A stretch of DNA of 64,000 bases from Christiangramia sediminis (GTDB lineage: Bacteria; Bacteroidota; Bacteroidia; Flavobacteriales; Flavobacteriaceae). The position numbers were made by a program, and so were the translations under genes. The stretch is taken from assembly GCF_020552705.1 (NCBI RefSeq), contig NZ_JAJBZG010000005.1:496001-560000 (forward strand). Reading direction: 5' to 3'. Shown one piece after another: positions 44,430 to 54,664 of the stretch. Positions within the stretch are counted from its first letter, which is position 1. Each line of letters starts with the position of its first letter. The notes under the pieces were generated by a model. It made no database searches. It was not told where the DNA came from and saw only the letters and a list, made by a program, of their open reading frames with translations.

Positions 44430-47172
44430 AGTTCTTTTTAATTTCCTTTTCTACAAATGGGATCTCGACATCGCAGATCTCCATAATTAAACTTTTCAAT
44501 TCGTGTTGGAACATTTGTAAAGTTTCCTCAGTTATTAAAGAATCTTTCTGGCGTGTTCCTGCTTTCTTTTTCTCAAACTTTAAAAATCCTGATTTTAAAT
44601 TTTTAAATGAGATAATTCCGGCTTCGGCGGGGAATTTAAGACCTTTCTCCAGCGCAATCAAGGAGGCATAAGTTAAAACCTGAAAACTTTTAGAGTAATT
44701 GTCATAATCTTTTGTTATTTCCTCCCACTCAGTGACATTCAAATTTTTGGATTCTACTTTTCCAGTCTTATAATCTATAATTCTTGGTGTCCCGTTTGTG
44801 CTTTCAAGCCGGTCTACTTTTCCGCGAAGATAAACTGAAAAAGGCAATTTTTCTATAGGAAGTTCCACTTTCAGATCATTTTCTATCTGCAGTATTTTAA
44901 TTTCTTCTCCCTCCTTAATACGCTTTGATTCAAATTTCAAAAAATTATGTAAATAGCGTTTGGCGACTTCAAAGATGAGCAGGTTCTTTCCTTTTTCCAG
45001 CGGAATTTTGCTGTAGGTTTCAGAAAACTCTTTTATAATTTCAAGATCTGCCCTTTTTATAAAATCCTGAATCACTTCTTCAGTAATAAGTTTTCCTTCC
45101 AAGGGCTTATAAAGATTTTCCAAGGCATTATGCACTACAGTTCCAAGAGTGTTGAATGCTACAGTTTCCTCCACTTCGTCCTGATCTCTTACTCCCAGCA
45201 CATATTGATGGTAGAAGTCCAGTGGATTTCGTATATACGTGGTTAGGGCAGAAGGGGAAAAACCTGAATTAGCCAAAGACCTTAACCTCTCCATAATCTC
45301 AGGAGTTTTTTTAATTTCTTTCAGATTTTTAGTTACTCCCGGGACTTCAGGACTAATAAGCAATTTTCTAAGCTGGTGCGCCGGCTGATTTTCAATTTCC
45401 AGTTGTGTGATAAACCTGCTTTTTTCTCCCGAATTTAGTCCATCCGCTTCCGTGTTATAAAGCAGGTAAACATTTTTAGCTCTCTGCAACAATCTGTAAA
45501 AGTGATAAGTGTATACAGCATCTTTCTCGCGGTAAGTGGGAAGTTTATATTCCTGTTTTAGATCGTACGGAATAAACGAATTATCTGATTTTCCTGCCGG
45601 AAGCACCCCTTCATTCAGGGAAGTTATAATTACGGTTTCAAAATCCAGCGCACGTGATTCCAGCATACCCATTAACTGAAGACCCTGAAATGGCCGCCCT
45701 TGAAAATCCAGAGTTTCTGTACTTACCAGCTCTCTATAAAATCCGTAGAGAGATTTGATGGTTTTTAGGTGGGTATATTTTTCATTCAGATTTTTAAGTT
45801 TATTAAAAAGAACATGAAAATGGTAAAGAAATTCCAGACCTATTTTATCTTCATCCTCTTTCAATTGAATTTTTAAATGCTGAATTATTTTTTGAATAGC
45901 ATTGATAAACAATGAAACGGAATCATCTTTTGGATCAAAACAGGCTTCCATCAAGTCTTTCATTTCCTTTGGAAAAGCTGCCTTGATCTTTCCAGGTTCC
46001 AGATAGACCAGATTTTCTGAATTGATCTTTATAATTAAATCTTCAGCATGCTTCAGCAAAATTGGATTGAAGGAGGGATGATTAATAATTGAAATAACAT
46101 CTTTGTAATAATAAGCCTCAGTCTTATTAATATGTAAATGAAAAAGACTTTCAAAGAGTGAATTTATAGGAGCATTTTTAACCGGAAAACCCATGGTGAT
46201 ATTCAGTTCCTTTATTTCCCCAGGTAATGAATTTAAAACCGGCAATAGTAATTCTTCTTCCCCAAGGACTATGGCGGTATTCTCAAGCTGGCTGGATGTC
46301 ATACCGGTTAATATTTCTCCAAGATATTTCGCCTGCCCAATATTTTTTGGAACACCAATTAATTCAATTTGCTTTTCTTTTTCAAAATTCCTTGGAAATT
46401 CATTCGAAGAATGATCCTGATAGTATTTCCAGTTCTTTAAATAGTCTCTGATGAAAATTGAAGCTCCGTGATCTGGATCTGAGTAGAAAATTTGATCGAG
46501 ATCCCAGTGAACTTCTGCAAGTTCTGCTTCCAGTAATTCCTGAATAATTAACTGTTCTGAAGCATTTAAAGCGTTGAAACCTATAAATACATGTTTCTGC
46601 CTCTTAACAGTTGCATAATCCTTTATATTATGTGCTGCCTTTCTATAAATAAGTCCTTGATATCCCTGGTTTCTTGAAAGTAGACGACTGGAAAGAGCTT
46701 CATAGTAATCTGGTAGATTTTTCCAGAACGCCAGATATCTCTTAATTAGCTCTGTTTTATCCTGTTTAAGATACCAGTGATTGATATCCTGGATCCCGGA
46801 CAGATAATTGAAAAAAGGTTTATAGTCTATTAAATAGCGGTCAATTTCATTGAAATCATGAATAAGGCTTTGTGCCCAGGAAATAAAGGTTTCAAAATCT
46901 TCCCTGTTTTCTTTATCGGTTAGGTCTTTATAAACTTCGTAAAATTCGAAGAGACTAATCGTATTATCTACAGTTTCCAGATTAGAGATTACCTCTGTAA
47001 ACTCCTCAATACTATAAATAGTTGGAGAAAATATATTTTTATCAGAAATAGAAGAGAGTTCTTTTAAAAGGTAGGATCCAGCCCGTTTACTTGGGAGAAT
47101 AAAAGTAATTTCAGATAAAGGAGTATCAGAATTTTTAAGTTTCTGTAAAACTTCACGTATAAATGATTCCAT
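44416..47172 (-). CDS. addB: AddB-like PD-(D/E)XK nuclease
   Basis: A large (918-residue) exonuclease-V-type subunit. I start it at the ATG complementing 47170-47172 (MESFIREVLQKL) because an upstream in-frame ATG would place codons inside the ompA terminator. N-terminal residues TFILPSKRAGSYLLKEL and SRALDFETVIITSLNEGVLP show the inactivated helicase core of AddB; the nuclease domain at the C-terminus carries RIIDYKTGKVES. With an AddA-like protein it would process double-strand ends for RecA. The partner gene lies 3 kb upstream, separated by ompA and kbl. Confidence 0.88.
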   Translation of the reverse strand: MESFIREVLQKLKNSDTPLSEITFILPSKRAGSYLLKELSSISDKNIFSPTIYSIEEFTEVISNLETVDNTISLFEFYEVYKDLTDKENREDFETFISWAQSLIHDFNEIDRYLIDYKPFFNYLSGIQDINHWYLKQDKTELIKRYLAFWKNLPDYYEALSSRLLSRNQGYQGLIYRKAAHNIKDYATVKRQKHVFIGFNALNASEQLIIQELLEAELAEVHWDLDQIFYSDPDHGASIFIRDYLKNWKYYQDHSSNEFPRNFEKEKQIELIGVPKNIGQAKYLGEILTGMTSSQLENTAIVLGEEELLLPVLNSLPGEIKELNITMGFPVKNAPINSLFESLFHLHINKTEAYYYKDVISIINHPSFNPILLKHAEDLIIKINSENLVYLEPGKIKAAFPKEMKDLMEACFDPKDDSVSLFINAIQKIIQHLKIQLKEDEDKIGLEFLYHFHVLFNKLKNLNEKYTHLKTIKSLYGFYRELVSTETLDFQGRPFQGLQLMGMLESRALDFETVIITSLNEGVLPAGKSDNSFIPYDLKQEYKLPTYREKDAVYTYHFYRLLQRAKNVYLLYNTEADGLNSGEKSRFITQLEIENQPAHQLRKLLISPEVPGVTKNLKEIKKTPEIMERLRSLANSGFSPSALTTYIRNPLDFYHQYVLGVRDQDEVEETVAFNTLGTVVHNALENLYKPLEGKLITEEVIQDFIKRADLEIIKEFSETYSKIPLEKGKNLLIFEVAKRYLHNFLKFESKRIKEGEEIKILQIENDLKVELPIEKLPFSVYLRGKVDRLESTNGTPRIIDYKTGKVESKNLNVTEWEEITKDYDNYSKSFQVLTYASLIALEKGLKFPAEAGIISFKNLKSGFLKFEKKKAGTRQKDSLITEETLQMFQHELKSLIMEICDVEIPFVEKEIKKNYGSF

Positions 47173-47183
47173 ACGCCTAAAAT

Positions 47184-47212
47184 AAAAAACGCCCCGCAAT
47201 GCGGGGCGTTTT
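47184..47212 (-). terminator. Intrinsic terminator after ompA
   Basis: Stem ACGCCCCGC / GCGGGGCGT with loop AAT and T tract on the minus strand. Confidence 0.93.
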
Positions 47213-47235
47213 CCTATGTGATTTATTCAGAAATA

Positions 47236-48660
47236 TTAGTTCATTTCTTCGTCACCAGACTTATCTTTCATCTCTTTGTCTTTATCAAGAGAAATTTCAA
47301 CTCGTCTGTTATCTTGTCTACCTTGTGCAGTATTGTTAGTTGCAATTGGCTGAGTTTCACCATAACCTTCAGAAGTTAATCTGTTAGCAGGTACCCCATT
47401 TTCTTGTAACCAAGTTTTTACTGAAGCAGCACGCTCTTTTGAAAGCTTCATATTATATGCATCACTACCAGTACTATCAGTATGTCCTTCTACATGGAAA
47501 ATAGTTGTAGAATACTCATTCATGATATCTACAATAGATTGTAGTGCGTCCGCAGATTCTGGTCTTATTGTAGCCTTATTAAGGTCAAAAAGAACAGTTT
47601 TAGAATATTCATTTAATTCAGAAATTACTTCTGCAGTAGGTTCTGGACATCCGTTAGATGCAGCAGGACCAGCTTCTTCTGGACACTCATCATCTTTGTC
47701 AAGGATTCCGTCACCATCAGTATCAGGCCATGGGCATCCATCATTTTCAGCAGGACCAGCTTCTTCAGGACAGTTATCTTCATCATCTCTTACACCATCA
47801 CCATCAGCATCTGGACAACCATTCATTTCAGCAAGACCAGCAACTTCTGGACAATCATCATCAGGATCAGCTACACCGTCACCATCAGAGTCTGGACATC
47901 CGTCAAATTCAGCAAGACCAGCTTCGTTTGGACAAGCATCCTGACGATCTTCAATTCCGTCACCGTCAGTATCAGGACAACCGTTAAATTCTTCAAGACC
48001 TGGTTGCTCTGGACACTCATCATCTTTATCGTAGATTCCGTCACCGTCTGTATCAGTTCCTCCAAATACGAATTTAACTCCTGCCGCATGTTGGAAATGA
48101 GAAGCAGTTTCAGTTTCGAAAACATGCTTATATTTTGATTCTAGAGAAAGAGCGATATTGTCTGAAAACCAAAAATTAAGACCTACTTTACCGTTTAAGG
48201 TAGCAGCGTCAAGATTCTCAATATCAGCTCCATCCTGATCACCAATCCATGTGTAACCACCACCAAGACCAACAACAGGATCTATCCATCCGTCGTTAAG
48301 TAGTGCTCTAAGACTATAATCTAATCCAAGATCTACACCGTAATAAGAAAGATCAGAAACAGATCTATCTCCATATTTATCAATCTGGTTTAAGGAACCA
48401 CTTAATTCACCAACAAAACCTGCTCCAATATATCTGGATACAGAAAGTTTAGATATAGCAGGTAAAACGTTCCAGTGATCTCCAGTATTAAAATATTCGT
48501 CGAACATTCCTCCAAGAGGTGCGTCTTCACCCGTAGGATAAAAATCAACTGCATTGGTTCCAATACCAATTGCCCATGGGTTGTCAGCATCCTGTGCCTT
48601 AACCGAAGTAAAGCCAAATATCAGTAATGTGGCCAGTACAATTTTGCTAAGATGTTTCAT
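47236..48660 (-). CDS. OmpA-family outer membrane protein with TSP3 repeats
   Basis: A 474-residue outer-membrane protein. The signal peptide ends near VKAQD (residue 23); about 25-210 form a beta-barrel of porin type. Residues about 212-335 hold five or six calcium-binding thrombospondin type-3 repeats of the DTDGDGIxDxxDxCPxxxG pattern with EEAGPA linkers. The OmpA peptidoglycan-binding domain follows ([29 protein letters not shown]). The tail is acidic and basic ([11 protein letters not shown]). It tethers the outer membrane to the wall. A strong promoter fits high expression. Confidence 0.96.
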   Translation of the reverse strand: MKHLSKIVLATLLIFGFTSVKAQDADNPWAIGIGTNAVDFYPTGEDAPLGGMFDEYFNTGDHWNVLPAISKLSVSRYIGAGFVGELSGSLNQIDKYGDRSVSDLSYYGVDLGLDYSLRALLNDGWIDPVVGLGGGYTWIGDQDGADIENLDAATLNGKVGLNFWFSDNIALSLESKYKHVFETETASHFQHAAGVKFVFGGTDTDGDGIYDKDDECPEQPGLEEFNGCPDTDGDGIEDRQDACPNEAGLAEFDGCPDSDGDGVADPDDDCPEVAGLAEMNGCPDADGDGVRDDEDNCPEEAGPAENDGCPWPDTDGDGILDKDDECPEEAGPAASNGCPEPTAEVISELNEYSKTVLFDLNKATIRPESADALQSIVDIMNEYSTTIFHVEGHTDSTGSDAYNMKLSKERAASVKTWLQENGVPANRLTSEGYGETQPIATNNTAQGRQDNRRVEISLDKDKEMKDKSGDEEMN

Positions 48661-48694
48661 ATTTAATAGTTTAGTTTTAAGTGTTAATTGTAAG

Positions 48695-48725
48695 CAAAAG
48701 TAGATGCTTAATGTATATTAACAAA
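48695..48725 (-). promoter_or_regulatory. Promoter of ompA
   Basis: On the minus strand, TTTG (48722-48725), a 19-bp spacer and TACTTTTG (48695-48702): a full -33/-7 match about 35 bp before the start. Confidence 0.75.
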
Positions 48726-48845
48726 AGTAAAAATAATAAAGTTTTCTTAATTACAGCGCCTTTCCAAGCGATATGTGTGGTTCATAGCAACTGATTATCA
48801 AATCTTTTTACGATAAAATTGAAAGTTTTTAAATTTAAATTTTAC

Positions 48846-50045
48846 TTAAATCACCTTTAATTCCTTACCAACTTTCTTAAATGCGTTAATAGCCTTGTCC
48901 AGATGTTCTTTGTTATGAGCTGCAGATAGTTGCACCCTAATTCTTGCTTTTCCCTTTGGAACTACAGGATAAAAGAACCCAATTACATAGATTCCTTCTT
49001 CCAGTAATTTATCGGCCATATCTTGTGATAATTTCGCATCATGCAGCATCACCGGTACAATGGCGGCTTCACCATCAATAATTTCAAATCCCGCATCTAT
49101 AATTCCTTTCTTGAAATAAGCAGTATTTTCTTTTAATTTCTTACGCAGACTGTCATCTGTTTTAAGCATATCAAACACCTTAATGGAGGCTCCCACGATT
49201 GCAGGTGCTAAGGAGTTTGAAAATAAATAGGGTCTTGATCTTTGTCTTAAGAGTTCGATGATCTCTTTTTTGGCAGTGGTATAACCACCCATGGCTCCAC
49301 CTAGTGCTTTACCCAAGGTGCCGGTGATAATATCTACACGGTCTAAAACTCCTTTTTCCTCTAATGTTCCAATTCCCTTTTCACCTATAAAGCCTGTGGC
49401 ATGACATTCATCTATCATTACCAGGGCATCATATTTATCGGCCAGATCACATATCTTATCTAATGGAGCTACCAGGCCATCCATGGAAAACACCCCATCT
49501 GTTACTATTATTTTGAATCTTGCACCATTATTATTGGCATCCTGCAGTTGCTTTTCCAGATCGTCCATATTTCCATTCTCGTAACGATATCTGGCTGCTT
49601 TACATAATCTTACCCCGTCGATGATGGAAGCATGGTTTAGAGAATCTGAGATTATTGCATCTTCTTTTGTGAGAAGTGGCTCAAAGATTCCACCGTTGGC
49701 ATCAAAACATGCCGCGTATAGGATGGTGTCTTCAGTTCCGTAGAAATCGGCTATCTTTTGTTCCAGTTCTTTATGTATATCTTGAGTTCCGCAGATAAAA
49801 CGTACACTAGACATTCCAAATCCATGAGTATCCATTGTATCTTTTGCGGCTTGAACTACTTCGGGATGTGAGGACAATCCTAAATAATTGTTTGCACAAA
49901 AGTTGATCACTTCCTGTCCGGTAGATATTTTAATTACTGCATCCTGAGGCCCTGTAATAATTCTTTCTCTTTTATAGAGACCGTCATTTTTGATTTCTTC
50001 AATTTCCTTTTCTAAATGTTCTTTTATCTTTCCGTACATGTTCAA
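48846..50045 (-). CDS. kbl: Glycine C-acetyltransferase (2-amino-3-ketobutyrate CoA ligase)
   Basis: A 399-residue PLP enzyme of the alpha-oxoamine synthase family that cleaves 2-amino-3-ketobutyrate to glycine and acetyl-CoA in threonine breakdown. Motifs: [33 protein letters not shown], the [15 protein letters not shown] cofactor site, and [15 protein letters not shown] with the PLP lysine. The threonine dehydrogenase gene is not adjacent. Its own promoter lies upstream and no clear terminator follows. Confidence 0.95.
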   Translation of the reverse strand: MNMYGKIKEHLEKEIEEIKNDGLYKRERIITGPQDAVIKISTGQEVINFCANNYLGLSSHPEVVQAAKDTMDTHGFGMSSVRFICGTQDIHKELEQKIADFYGTEDTILYAACFDANGGIFEPLLTKEDAIISDSLNHASIIDGVRLCKAARYRYENGNMDDLEKQLQDANNNGARFKIIVTDGVFSMDGLVAPLDKICDLADKYDALVMIDECHATGFIGEKGIGTLEEKGVLDRVDIITGTLGKALGGAMGGYTTAKKEIIELLRQRSRPYLFSNSLAPAIVGASIKVFDMLKTDDSLRKKLKENTAYFKKGIIDAGFEIIDGEAAIVPVMLHDAKLSQDMADKLLEEGIYVIGFFYPVVPKGKARIRVQLSAAHNKEHLDKAINAFKKVGKELKVI

Positions 50046-50101
50046 AATTATTTTTTCTTATCTAATTATTTGATTTTGAGTTTTAAACTCAATTATAACT
50101 A

Positions 50102-50109
50102 CAAATTTA
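50102..50109 (-). promoter_or_regulatory. -7 promoter element (TAAATTTG) for kbl
   Basis: Minus-strand TAnnTTTG match 57 bp before the kbl start and close to the addA stop. Confidence 0.5.
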
Positions 50110-50117
50110 AATTTCTT

Positions 50118-53100
50118 TTACACATTCTTTATAAGAATAGGCTTATTGGTGTAAATCAATAAACATTTTTCCACTTTATAATCCATAGCACTTAAGGCCC
50201 TCGCATAATTTGAAATTTGTCTTGTATGCGTGTCCACGAAACCACCGGTCTTGTAGTCTATAATTGTAACATTATTTCCCTCTATGTTGATTCTGTCTGG
50301 CCTAAGGCGCTGACCGTTTAAAGTGATGATCTCTTTTTCATTCAGATTTTCTGAACCTTCGGAATAATATTTTTTTAATTCAGGGTGATGGATAATTCCT
50401 GAGATCAACTCTGTAATCTCTTCTTTTGACTCTAAAGTTAACATTCCTGAATTTATAGCCCAGTTAATCGCTTTATCAAGATCTTTGTAGTTATTAATAC
50501 GCGCAAGGATCTCATGGGCGATCTCCCCTTTTTCTATAGCTTCCTGTTGCTTAGAGTCCCACAAAGCTCCAGATTTGGTTACAATATGAACCGCTTTATT
50601 CTGAGTTGGAGATGAATAATAATGCTGGTTAGAAATACTTGAGTTTACAGGCTTTTTAGATTCTATTATATTTTCTGAATTTCCGAATTCATACTCCAGT
50701 TGGTCATTCCATTTTCCGGCAAATCTCAGGTAATCTGTAAGAAGATCTGAAATATTAGGAGAGTTTTTAGGTTTATCGTGAAAATTTGAAAGTATATATA
50801 ATTGCTGGGCGGCTCTAGTACACGCCACATATAATACATTTAAAGTATCTAATTCATTTTTAAAAATCAGGTCTTTGTAGGTTTCTGAGGCATTTTCATT
50901 CCAGTTCAGCATTTTCTGGGATGCGCTCACATAAGCAACCGGGATATTCCCGTCATTTATATTCAGCCATAAATTGTCATTCCTGGTATCCTGAAGATCC
51001 GAGTTCGCAAACGGGTAAATTACTACAGGAAATTCCAGGCCTTTAGATTTATGAATCGTCATGATCTGGACGGCATTATCAGTCTCGGGAACCACAATGC
51101 TGAGTTTATCTTTTTTCTGCTCCCATTTTTCCAGAAAATCGTTCAGGCTGTTAGAGGTCTTTTGGGCCGTTTCAAATACAAAATCCAGAAAGAATTGAAT
51201 ATATGCATCAGACTTTTCAACCAAACTGAAACTTCGAATGATATATTCAACAGCTTCATATAATGAAAGTCTTTTAAGTTCTTCCATTTCAAAATGGATA
51301 TTAAATTCCGAAAGCCAGCCGAAGAATTCAGACCCATTCCTGGGTAAATTCTGAACAAGTATTTTATGAGTCTCTTCCAGTGATAGATATTTTTCAGCCA
51401 GGTAATCGAAGATCTGAAGTTTTAATTGATCATCTTCAGAATTCATAGAGAAAGCAAGAAGGTTAACAATGAACTGCACCCTGGGCGATTGAGAGAGCAG
51501 GAGCGTTTCAGATGAGATTACTGAAACCGAATGCTCATTGAGGAACTCAGCAATGGCGACACCTTCACTTCTTTTTCGGGTAAGAATGCAGATATCTTTC
51601 CTGTTCATTCCTTTGGCGTCAAGATCTTTGATGATCTCCAGGATCTTTTCAGGATAGATCTCGAACTCCTCTTCCCGGTTTGCCGCTTCGACAAAATTTA
51701 AATTCACATATCCAAAATCTCCTTTTTTCGGTTTTTGTATAGAAGCTTTAAAAAGTTCGGAGTATTCGGGAAAACTCAGAATGGATGCGGCATACTGGAA
51801 AAAACTATTATTAAAATTCACAATTTCAGAGCCACTTCTAAAATTATCGGGGAGGTTCACCACGTTTTGCTGAAGCTGAAAAGGTTGAATTGTCAAATTA
51901 CTAAGATCGATGAGCTGTTCGGCCCGGCCTCCACGCCAGCGATAGATACTTTGTTTGGCGTCCCCAACGATTGTAAGGCTGGAATCAGTTTCAGTCCCCG
52001 ACAGGTTGTGACCTATAAGCGGGATGAGATTTTCCCATTGCATCGTAGAAGTATCCTGAAATTCGTCAATAAAATAATGTTGATAGCGCTCTCCCAGCCT
52101 TTCATAAATAAATGGCGCGGGTTGATCTTTGACCTGCTCACTGATTTTTGGGTTGAATTCTGAAATAAGAACCAGGTTCCGGTCCTTTTTGATCGCTTCA
52201 ACTTCACGGTTTATCTCGTTCAATAGAGAAAGCTGAACCAGATTTTTCTTTATCTCGTTAAGAAATTCAATTTGAAAGAAGGCTTGTTTTGAAGCATTGA
52301 AAATATCAACTATTTGTGGCTGTATGCTATCAAGAGCAATTTTTGCATCCGCGGCAGCTTTCTTTGGGTAAAGTGGTTGTTCGGCAATTTTCTCGGCCCA
52401 TTTTGCATTAAAATTTACTGAAGTGTTTCCAGATTGTAGCTTTCTAAAATGTTTCGGAACATACTGGCCGCTAAAATCAGTCTCCTGAACTCCGCTATTC
52501 TGTATAAGTTCAAAAAACGAATCGGCAGAAAGTTCTAGTGTTTCTTCAGCTATTTTAATATCAGATCGGAGCTTCCTTCCGAATTTTTCAAAATCTTCTA
52601 AAGTTTTGTCTTTTAAAAGTTGAATTGATTTTTGATGATTTTCATTGATCAGGAGTTTGGAGATGCTGAATAAGTCCCGGCTAATATCCCAGCTTTTATC
52701 ATCGTCGGTTTTCGTCAATGTGTAGTTCACCAATATCCGGGTTAATTTTTCATCGGAACCTGCTCGATTGATCAAACTATCCACAGCTTCCATTAATACC
52801 TCATCTGCACCAAGCTCCACTTCAAAATTCATGGGAATTCCGAGGTCTCTGGCGAAAGTCCTTAGCACCCGGTGCGTAAAACCATCGATGGTTGAAATTT
52901 CAAAAGCAGCATAATTATGAATGATGCTTTTTAGAATTTCAGTTGATTTAGCGCGAATAATTTCCGGAGCAAAGCCTGTTTCTTCAATTATCACCTTTAG
53001 AAGCGGATTATTTTCAGGAGTGGTTTCAGCTTTAGAAAATTCTGCCAGACTTTCGATGATCCTGGTTTTCATCTCTCCAACGGCCTTATTGGTAAAAGTG

Positions 53101-53228
53101 ATGGCCAGTATATTTTTATATCGATCTCTTTTAGGAGAGGTGTAAAGAATGCTAAGATATTCCTTTACAAGCGTAAAGGTCTTTCCCGAGCCAGCCGAGG
53201 CATTGTAAATATTAAAGGAATTTTTCAA
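50118..53228 (-). CDS. addA: AddA-like UvrD helicase-nuclease
   Basis: A 1036-residue fused helicase and nuclease. Motif I NASAGSGKTFTLV is at about 9-21; IFIDEFQDTSTMQWENL-type motif II reads FIDEFQDTS, GDAKQSIYRWRGG is motif III, and VIMTIHKSKGLEFPVVI-type motif V reads TIHKSKGLEFPVV. Near the C-terminus the RecB-type nuclease motif is IIDYKTGGF, preceded by EKGEIAHEILARI. With AddB it would resect double-strand breaks. It lies upstream of kbl and ompA and in the same direction. Confidence 0.93.
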   Translation of the reverse strand: MKNSFNIYNASAGSGKTFTLVKEYLSILYTSPKRDRYKNILAITFTNKAVGEMKTRIIESLAEFSKAETTPENNPLLKVIIEETGFAPEIIRAKSTEILKSIIHNYAAFEISTIDGFTHRVLRTFARDLGIPMNFEVELGADEVLMEAVDSLINRAGSDEKLTRILVNYTLTKTDDDKSWDISRDLFSISKLLINENHQKSIQLLKDKTLEDFEKFGRKLRSDIKIAEETLELSADSFFELIQNSGVQETDFSGQYVPKHFRKLQSGNTSVNFNAKWAEKIAEQPLYPKKAAADAKIALDSIQPQIVDIFNASKQAFFQIEFLNEIKKNLVQLSLLNEINREVEAIKKDRNLVLISEFNPKISEQVKDQPAPFIYERLGERYQHYFIDEFQDTSTMQWENLIPLIGHNLSGTETDSSLTIVGDAKQSIYRWRGGRAEQLIDLSNLTIQPFQLQQNVVNLPDNFRSGSEIVNFNNSFFQYAASILSFPEYSELFKASIQKPKKGDFGYVNLNFVEAANREEEFEIYPEKILEIIKDLDAKGMNRKDICILTRKRSEGVAIAEFLNEHSVSVISSETLLLSQSPRVQFIVNLLAFSMNSEDDQLKLQIFDYLAEKYLSLEETHKILVQNLPRNGSEFFGWLSEFNIHFEMEELKRLSLYEAVEYIIRSFSLVEKSDAYIQFFLDFVFETAQKTSNSLNDFLEKWEQKKDKLSIVVPETDNAVQIMTIHKSKGLEFPVVIYPFANSDLQDTRNDNLWLNINDGNIPVAYVSASQKMLNWNENASETYKDLIFKNELDTLNVLYVACTRAAQQLYILSNFHDKPKNSPNISDLLTDYLRFAGKWNDQLEYEFGNSENIIESKKPVNSSISNQHYYSSPTQNKAVHIVTKSGALWDSKQQEAIEKGEIAHEILARINNYKDLDKAINWAINSGMLTLESKEEITELISGIIHHPELKKYYSEGSENLNEKEIITLNGQRLRPDRINIEGNNVTIIDYKTGGFVDTHTRQISNYARALSAMDYKVEKCLLIYTNKPILIKNV

Positions 53229-53356
53229 AAAGACTTTGTTATCTGGATTAGTTAGAATCGTAAAACTCTAAATTTAAAATAAAAATGACTTTTTAAATGC
53301 AGATGCTTTTAAGTATTTTATAACACTAAATAATTTCCATTAAATACCTGAATGGC

Positions 53357-53364
53357 TAAATTTG
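53357..53364 (+). promoter_or_regulatory. -7 promoter element (TAAATTTG) for sodB
   Basis: TAnnTTTG match 39 bp upstream of the sodB start. Confidence 0.5.
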
Positions 53365-53403
53365 AATGAGTTTAAGTACTAATCACTAAAAAATCAGATA
53401 ATT

Positions 53404-54012
53404 ATGTCTTTTGAATTACCAAAATTAAAATATGCCTTTGATGCATTGGAGCCACATATCGATGCAAAAACAATGGAGATTCATCATGGTAAACACCATG
53501 CTGGTTATACTAAAAAATTAAATGACGCCATTGAAGGAACTGATATGGACGGAAAAAATATCGAGAATATTTTGAAAAATCTTGATATGTCTAATAAAGC
53601 GGTTCGTAATAATGGTGGTGGATTTTATAACCACAGTCTTTTCTGGGAAATTATGTCTCCAGACGGAGGTGGAAAGCCTGAGGGTGAATTAGCCAGTGCA
53701 ATTGATGCGGCTTATGGATCTTTTGAAGCTTTTAAAGAAGAGTTCTCTAAAGCTGCAGCAGGTCAGTTTGGTTCTGGATGGGCCTGGCTTTGTGTACATA
53801 GCGGAGGTAAAGTAGAAGTATGCTCTACACCAAATCAGGATAACCCAATTATGCCTGAGGTAGGATGTGGAGGAACTCCAATCCTTGGTCTTGATGTATG
53901 GGAGCATGCTTATTATTTGAATTATCAGAATAAGCGTCCTGAATATATTGATGCATTTTTTAATGTGATAGACTGGAAAGAAGTTTCAAGTCGTTATGCA
54001 AAGGCGAAATAA
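53404..54012 (+). CDS. sodB: Fe/Mn superoxide dismutase
   Basis: A 202-residue dismutase of the Fe/Mn family that turns superoxide into peroxide and oxygen. Metal ligands are His27 in [12 protein letters not shown], a His in [13 protein letters not shown], and the Asp and His of [19 protein letters not shown]. No signal peptide, so it is cytoplasmic. The metal cannot be fixed from sequence with certainty. A strong terminator follows. Confidence 0.96.
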   Translation: MSFELPKLKYAFDALEPHIDAKTMEIHHGKHHAGYTKKLNDAIEGTDMDGKNIENILKNLDMSNKAVRNNGGGFYNHSLFWEIMSPDGGGKPEGELASAIDAAYGSFEAFKEEFSKAAAGQFGSGWAWLCVHSGGKVEVCSTPNQDNPIMPEVGCGGTPILGLDVWEHAYYLNYQNKRPEYIDAFFNVIDWKEVSSRYAKAK

Positions 54013-54034
54013 TAAAGACTCTTAATAGATAGAG

Positions 54035-54060
54035 AAAGGCCGCATTTTGCGGCCTTTTTT
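54035..54060 (+). terminator. Intrinsic terminator after sodB
   Basis: Stem AAAGGCCGCA / TGCGGCCTTT with loop TTT, then T-rich. Confidence 0.93.
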
Positions 54061-54084
54061 TATGTGCTTACCTGAGTTTATTCC

Positions 54085-54234
54085 ATAAAAAAAGGCGGAA
54101 TAAATTCCACCTTTCTTTGCCCCAAATCTACCATGAACTTAACCTACTTATGCTATGGTATAGTAAATATAAATCGAATTATCTTCTGAACTTTATTTTT
54201 TAGACGAACTACCTAAATATTAGTTAAATAACTG
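54085..54234 (-). ncRNA. Tandem unit 1: putative sibling small RNA
   Basis: First of three homologous units between sodB and the purF-like gene. Read on the minus strand it starts at ACTAATATTTAGGTAGTT, crosses a variable AT-rich part, a near-invariant block (CCATAGCATAAGTAGG through GGTAGATTTGGGGC) and ends in a hairpin GGTGGAAT / ATTCCGCC with a T7 tract. The T-G pair is a wobble only in the minus-strand RNA (C-A mismatch on plus). A -7-like TAGATTTG sits inside the block, so the 5' end is uncertain. No family recognised. Confidence 0.55.
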
Positions 54235-54304
54235 TTTTTCAGTTTTTTGAGCTTTTTACCGATTAATTCTACACTTAAAAATTTTAATGATCTTCACTTA
54301 ATCC

Positions 54305-54453
54305 AATAAAAAAAGGCGGAATTAAAATTCCACCTTTTTTTGCCCCAAATCTACCATGAACTTAACCTACTTATGCTATGGTCTAATAAAGATAAAAAGA
54401 AACTATCTATGATTTTAATTTTTTAGACAAACTACCTGAATAATAGTTAAAAT
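54305..54453 (-). ncRNA. Tandem unit 2: putative sibling small RNA
   Basis: Second unit, about 221 bp from the first by hairpin position. The block of about 40 bp from GCCCCAAATCTACC to TATGCTATGG is identical to unit 1. The terminator hairpin has a longer loop (GGTGGAAT, TTTA, ATTCCGCC) and T7 on the minus strand. Upstream it keeps CTATTATTCAGGTAGTTTGTC. The spacer 54240-54300 to unit 1 holds nothing else that I can identify. Confidence 0.55.
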
Positions 54454-54516
54454 GTTGAAAATCAAAAAATTGTAAAATATAAGAGGGTTTTTTACCCAGG
54501 ATTGAGGGGAGTAGAA

Positions 54517-54664
54517 ATAAAAAAAGGCGGAATAAATCCCACCTTTTTTTGCCCCAAATCTACCATGAACTTAACCTACTTATGTTATGGCAATACTAAA
54601 GTATATAGAAATCTACTATGCACAAAGAATAATAGACAAAGTGCAGTTATATTAGTTAAAAGGT
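54517..54664 (-). ncRNA. Tandem unit 3: putative sibling small RNA
   Basis: Third unit, about 211 bp from the second and immediately downstream of the purF-like stop. It differs by one base in the block (TATGTTATGG) and by a second wobble in the hairpin (GGTGGGAT / ATTCCGCC), again pairable only in the minus-strand RNA. It could also act as the purF-like gene terminator. Confidence 0.55.

Noticed and set aside
47173-47199. Nine-codon extension of the AddB-like protein
   Set aside because: The codons fall in the ompA terminator hairpin, so the second ATG is preferred.
47522-47987. Long open frames on the plus strand opposite ompA
   Set aside because: They mirror the codon periodicity of the TSP3 repeats in ompA and have low-complexity Ser/Pro or His/Gln composition.
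47640-48060. Short regular repeats that could suggest a CRISPR array
   Set aside because: They are coding TSP3 repeats in ompA without unique spacers of uniform length.
54085-54664. Tandem units as a CRISPR array
   Set aside because: Only three units at more than 200-bp spacing, with partly conserved intervening sequence and no cas genes.
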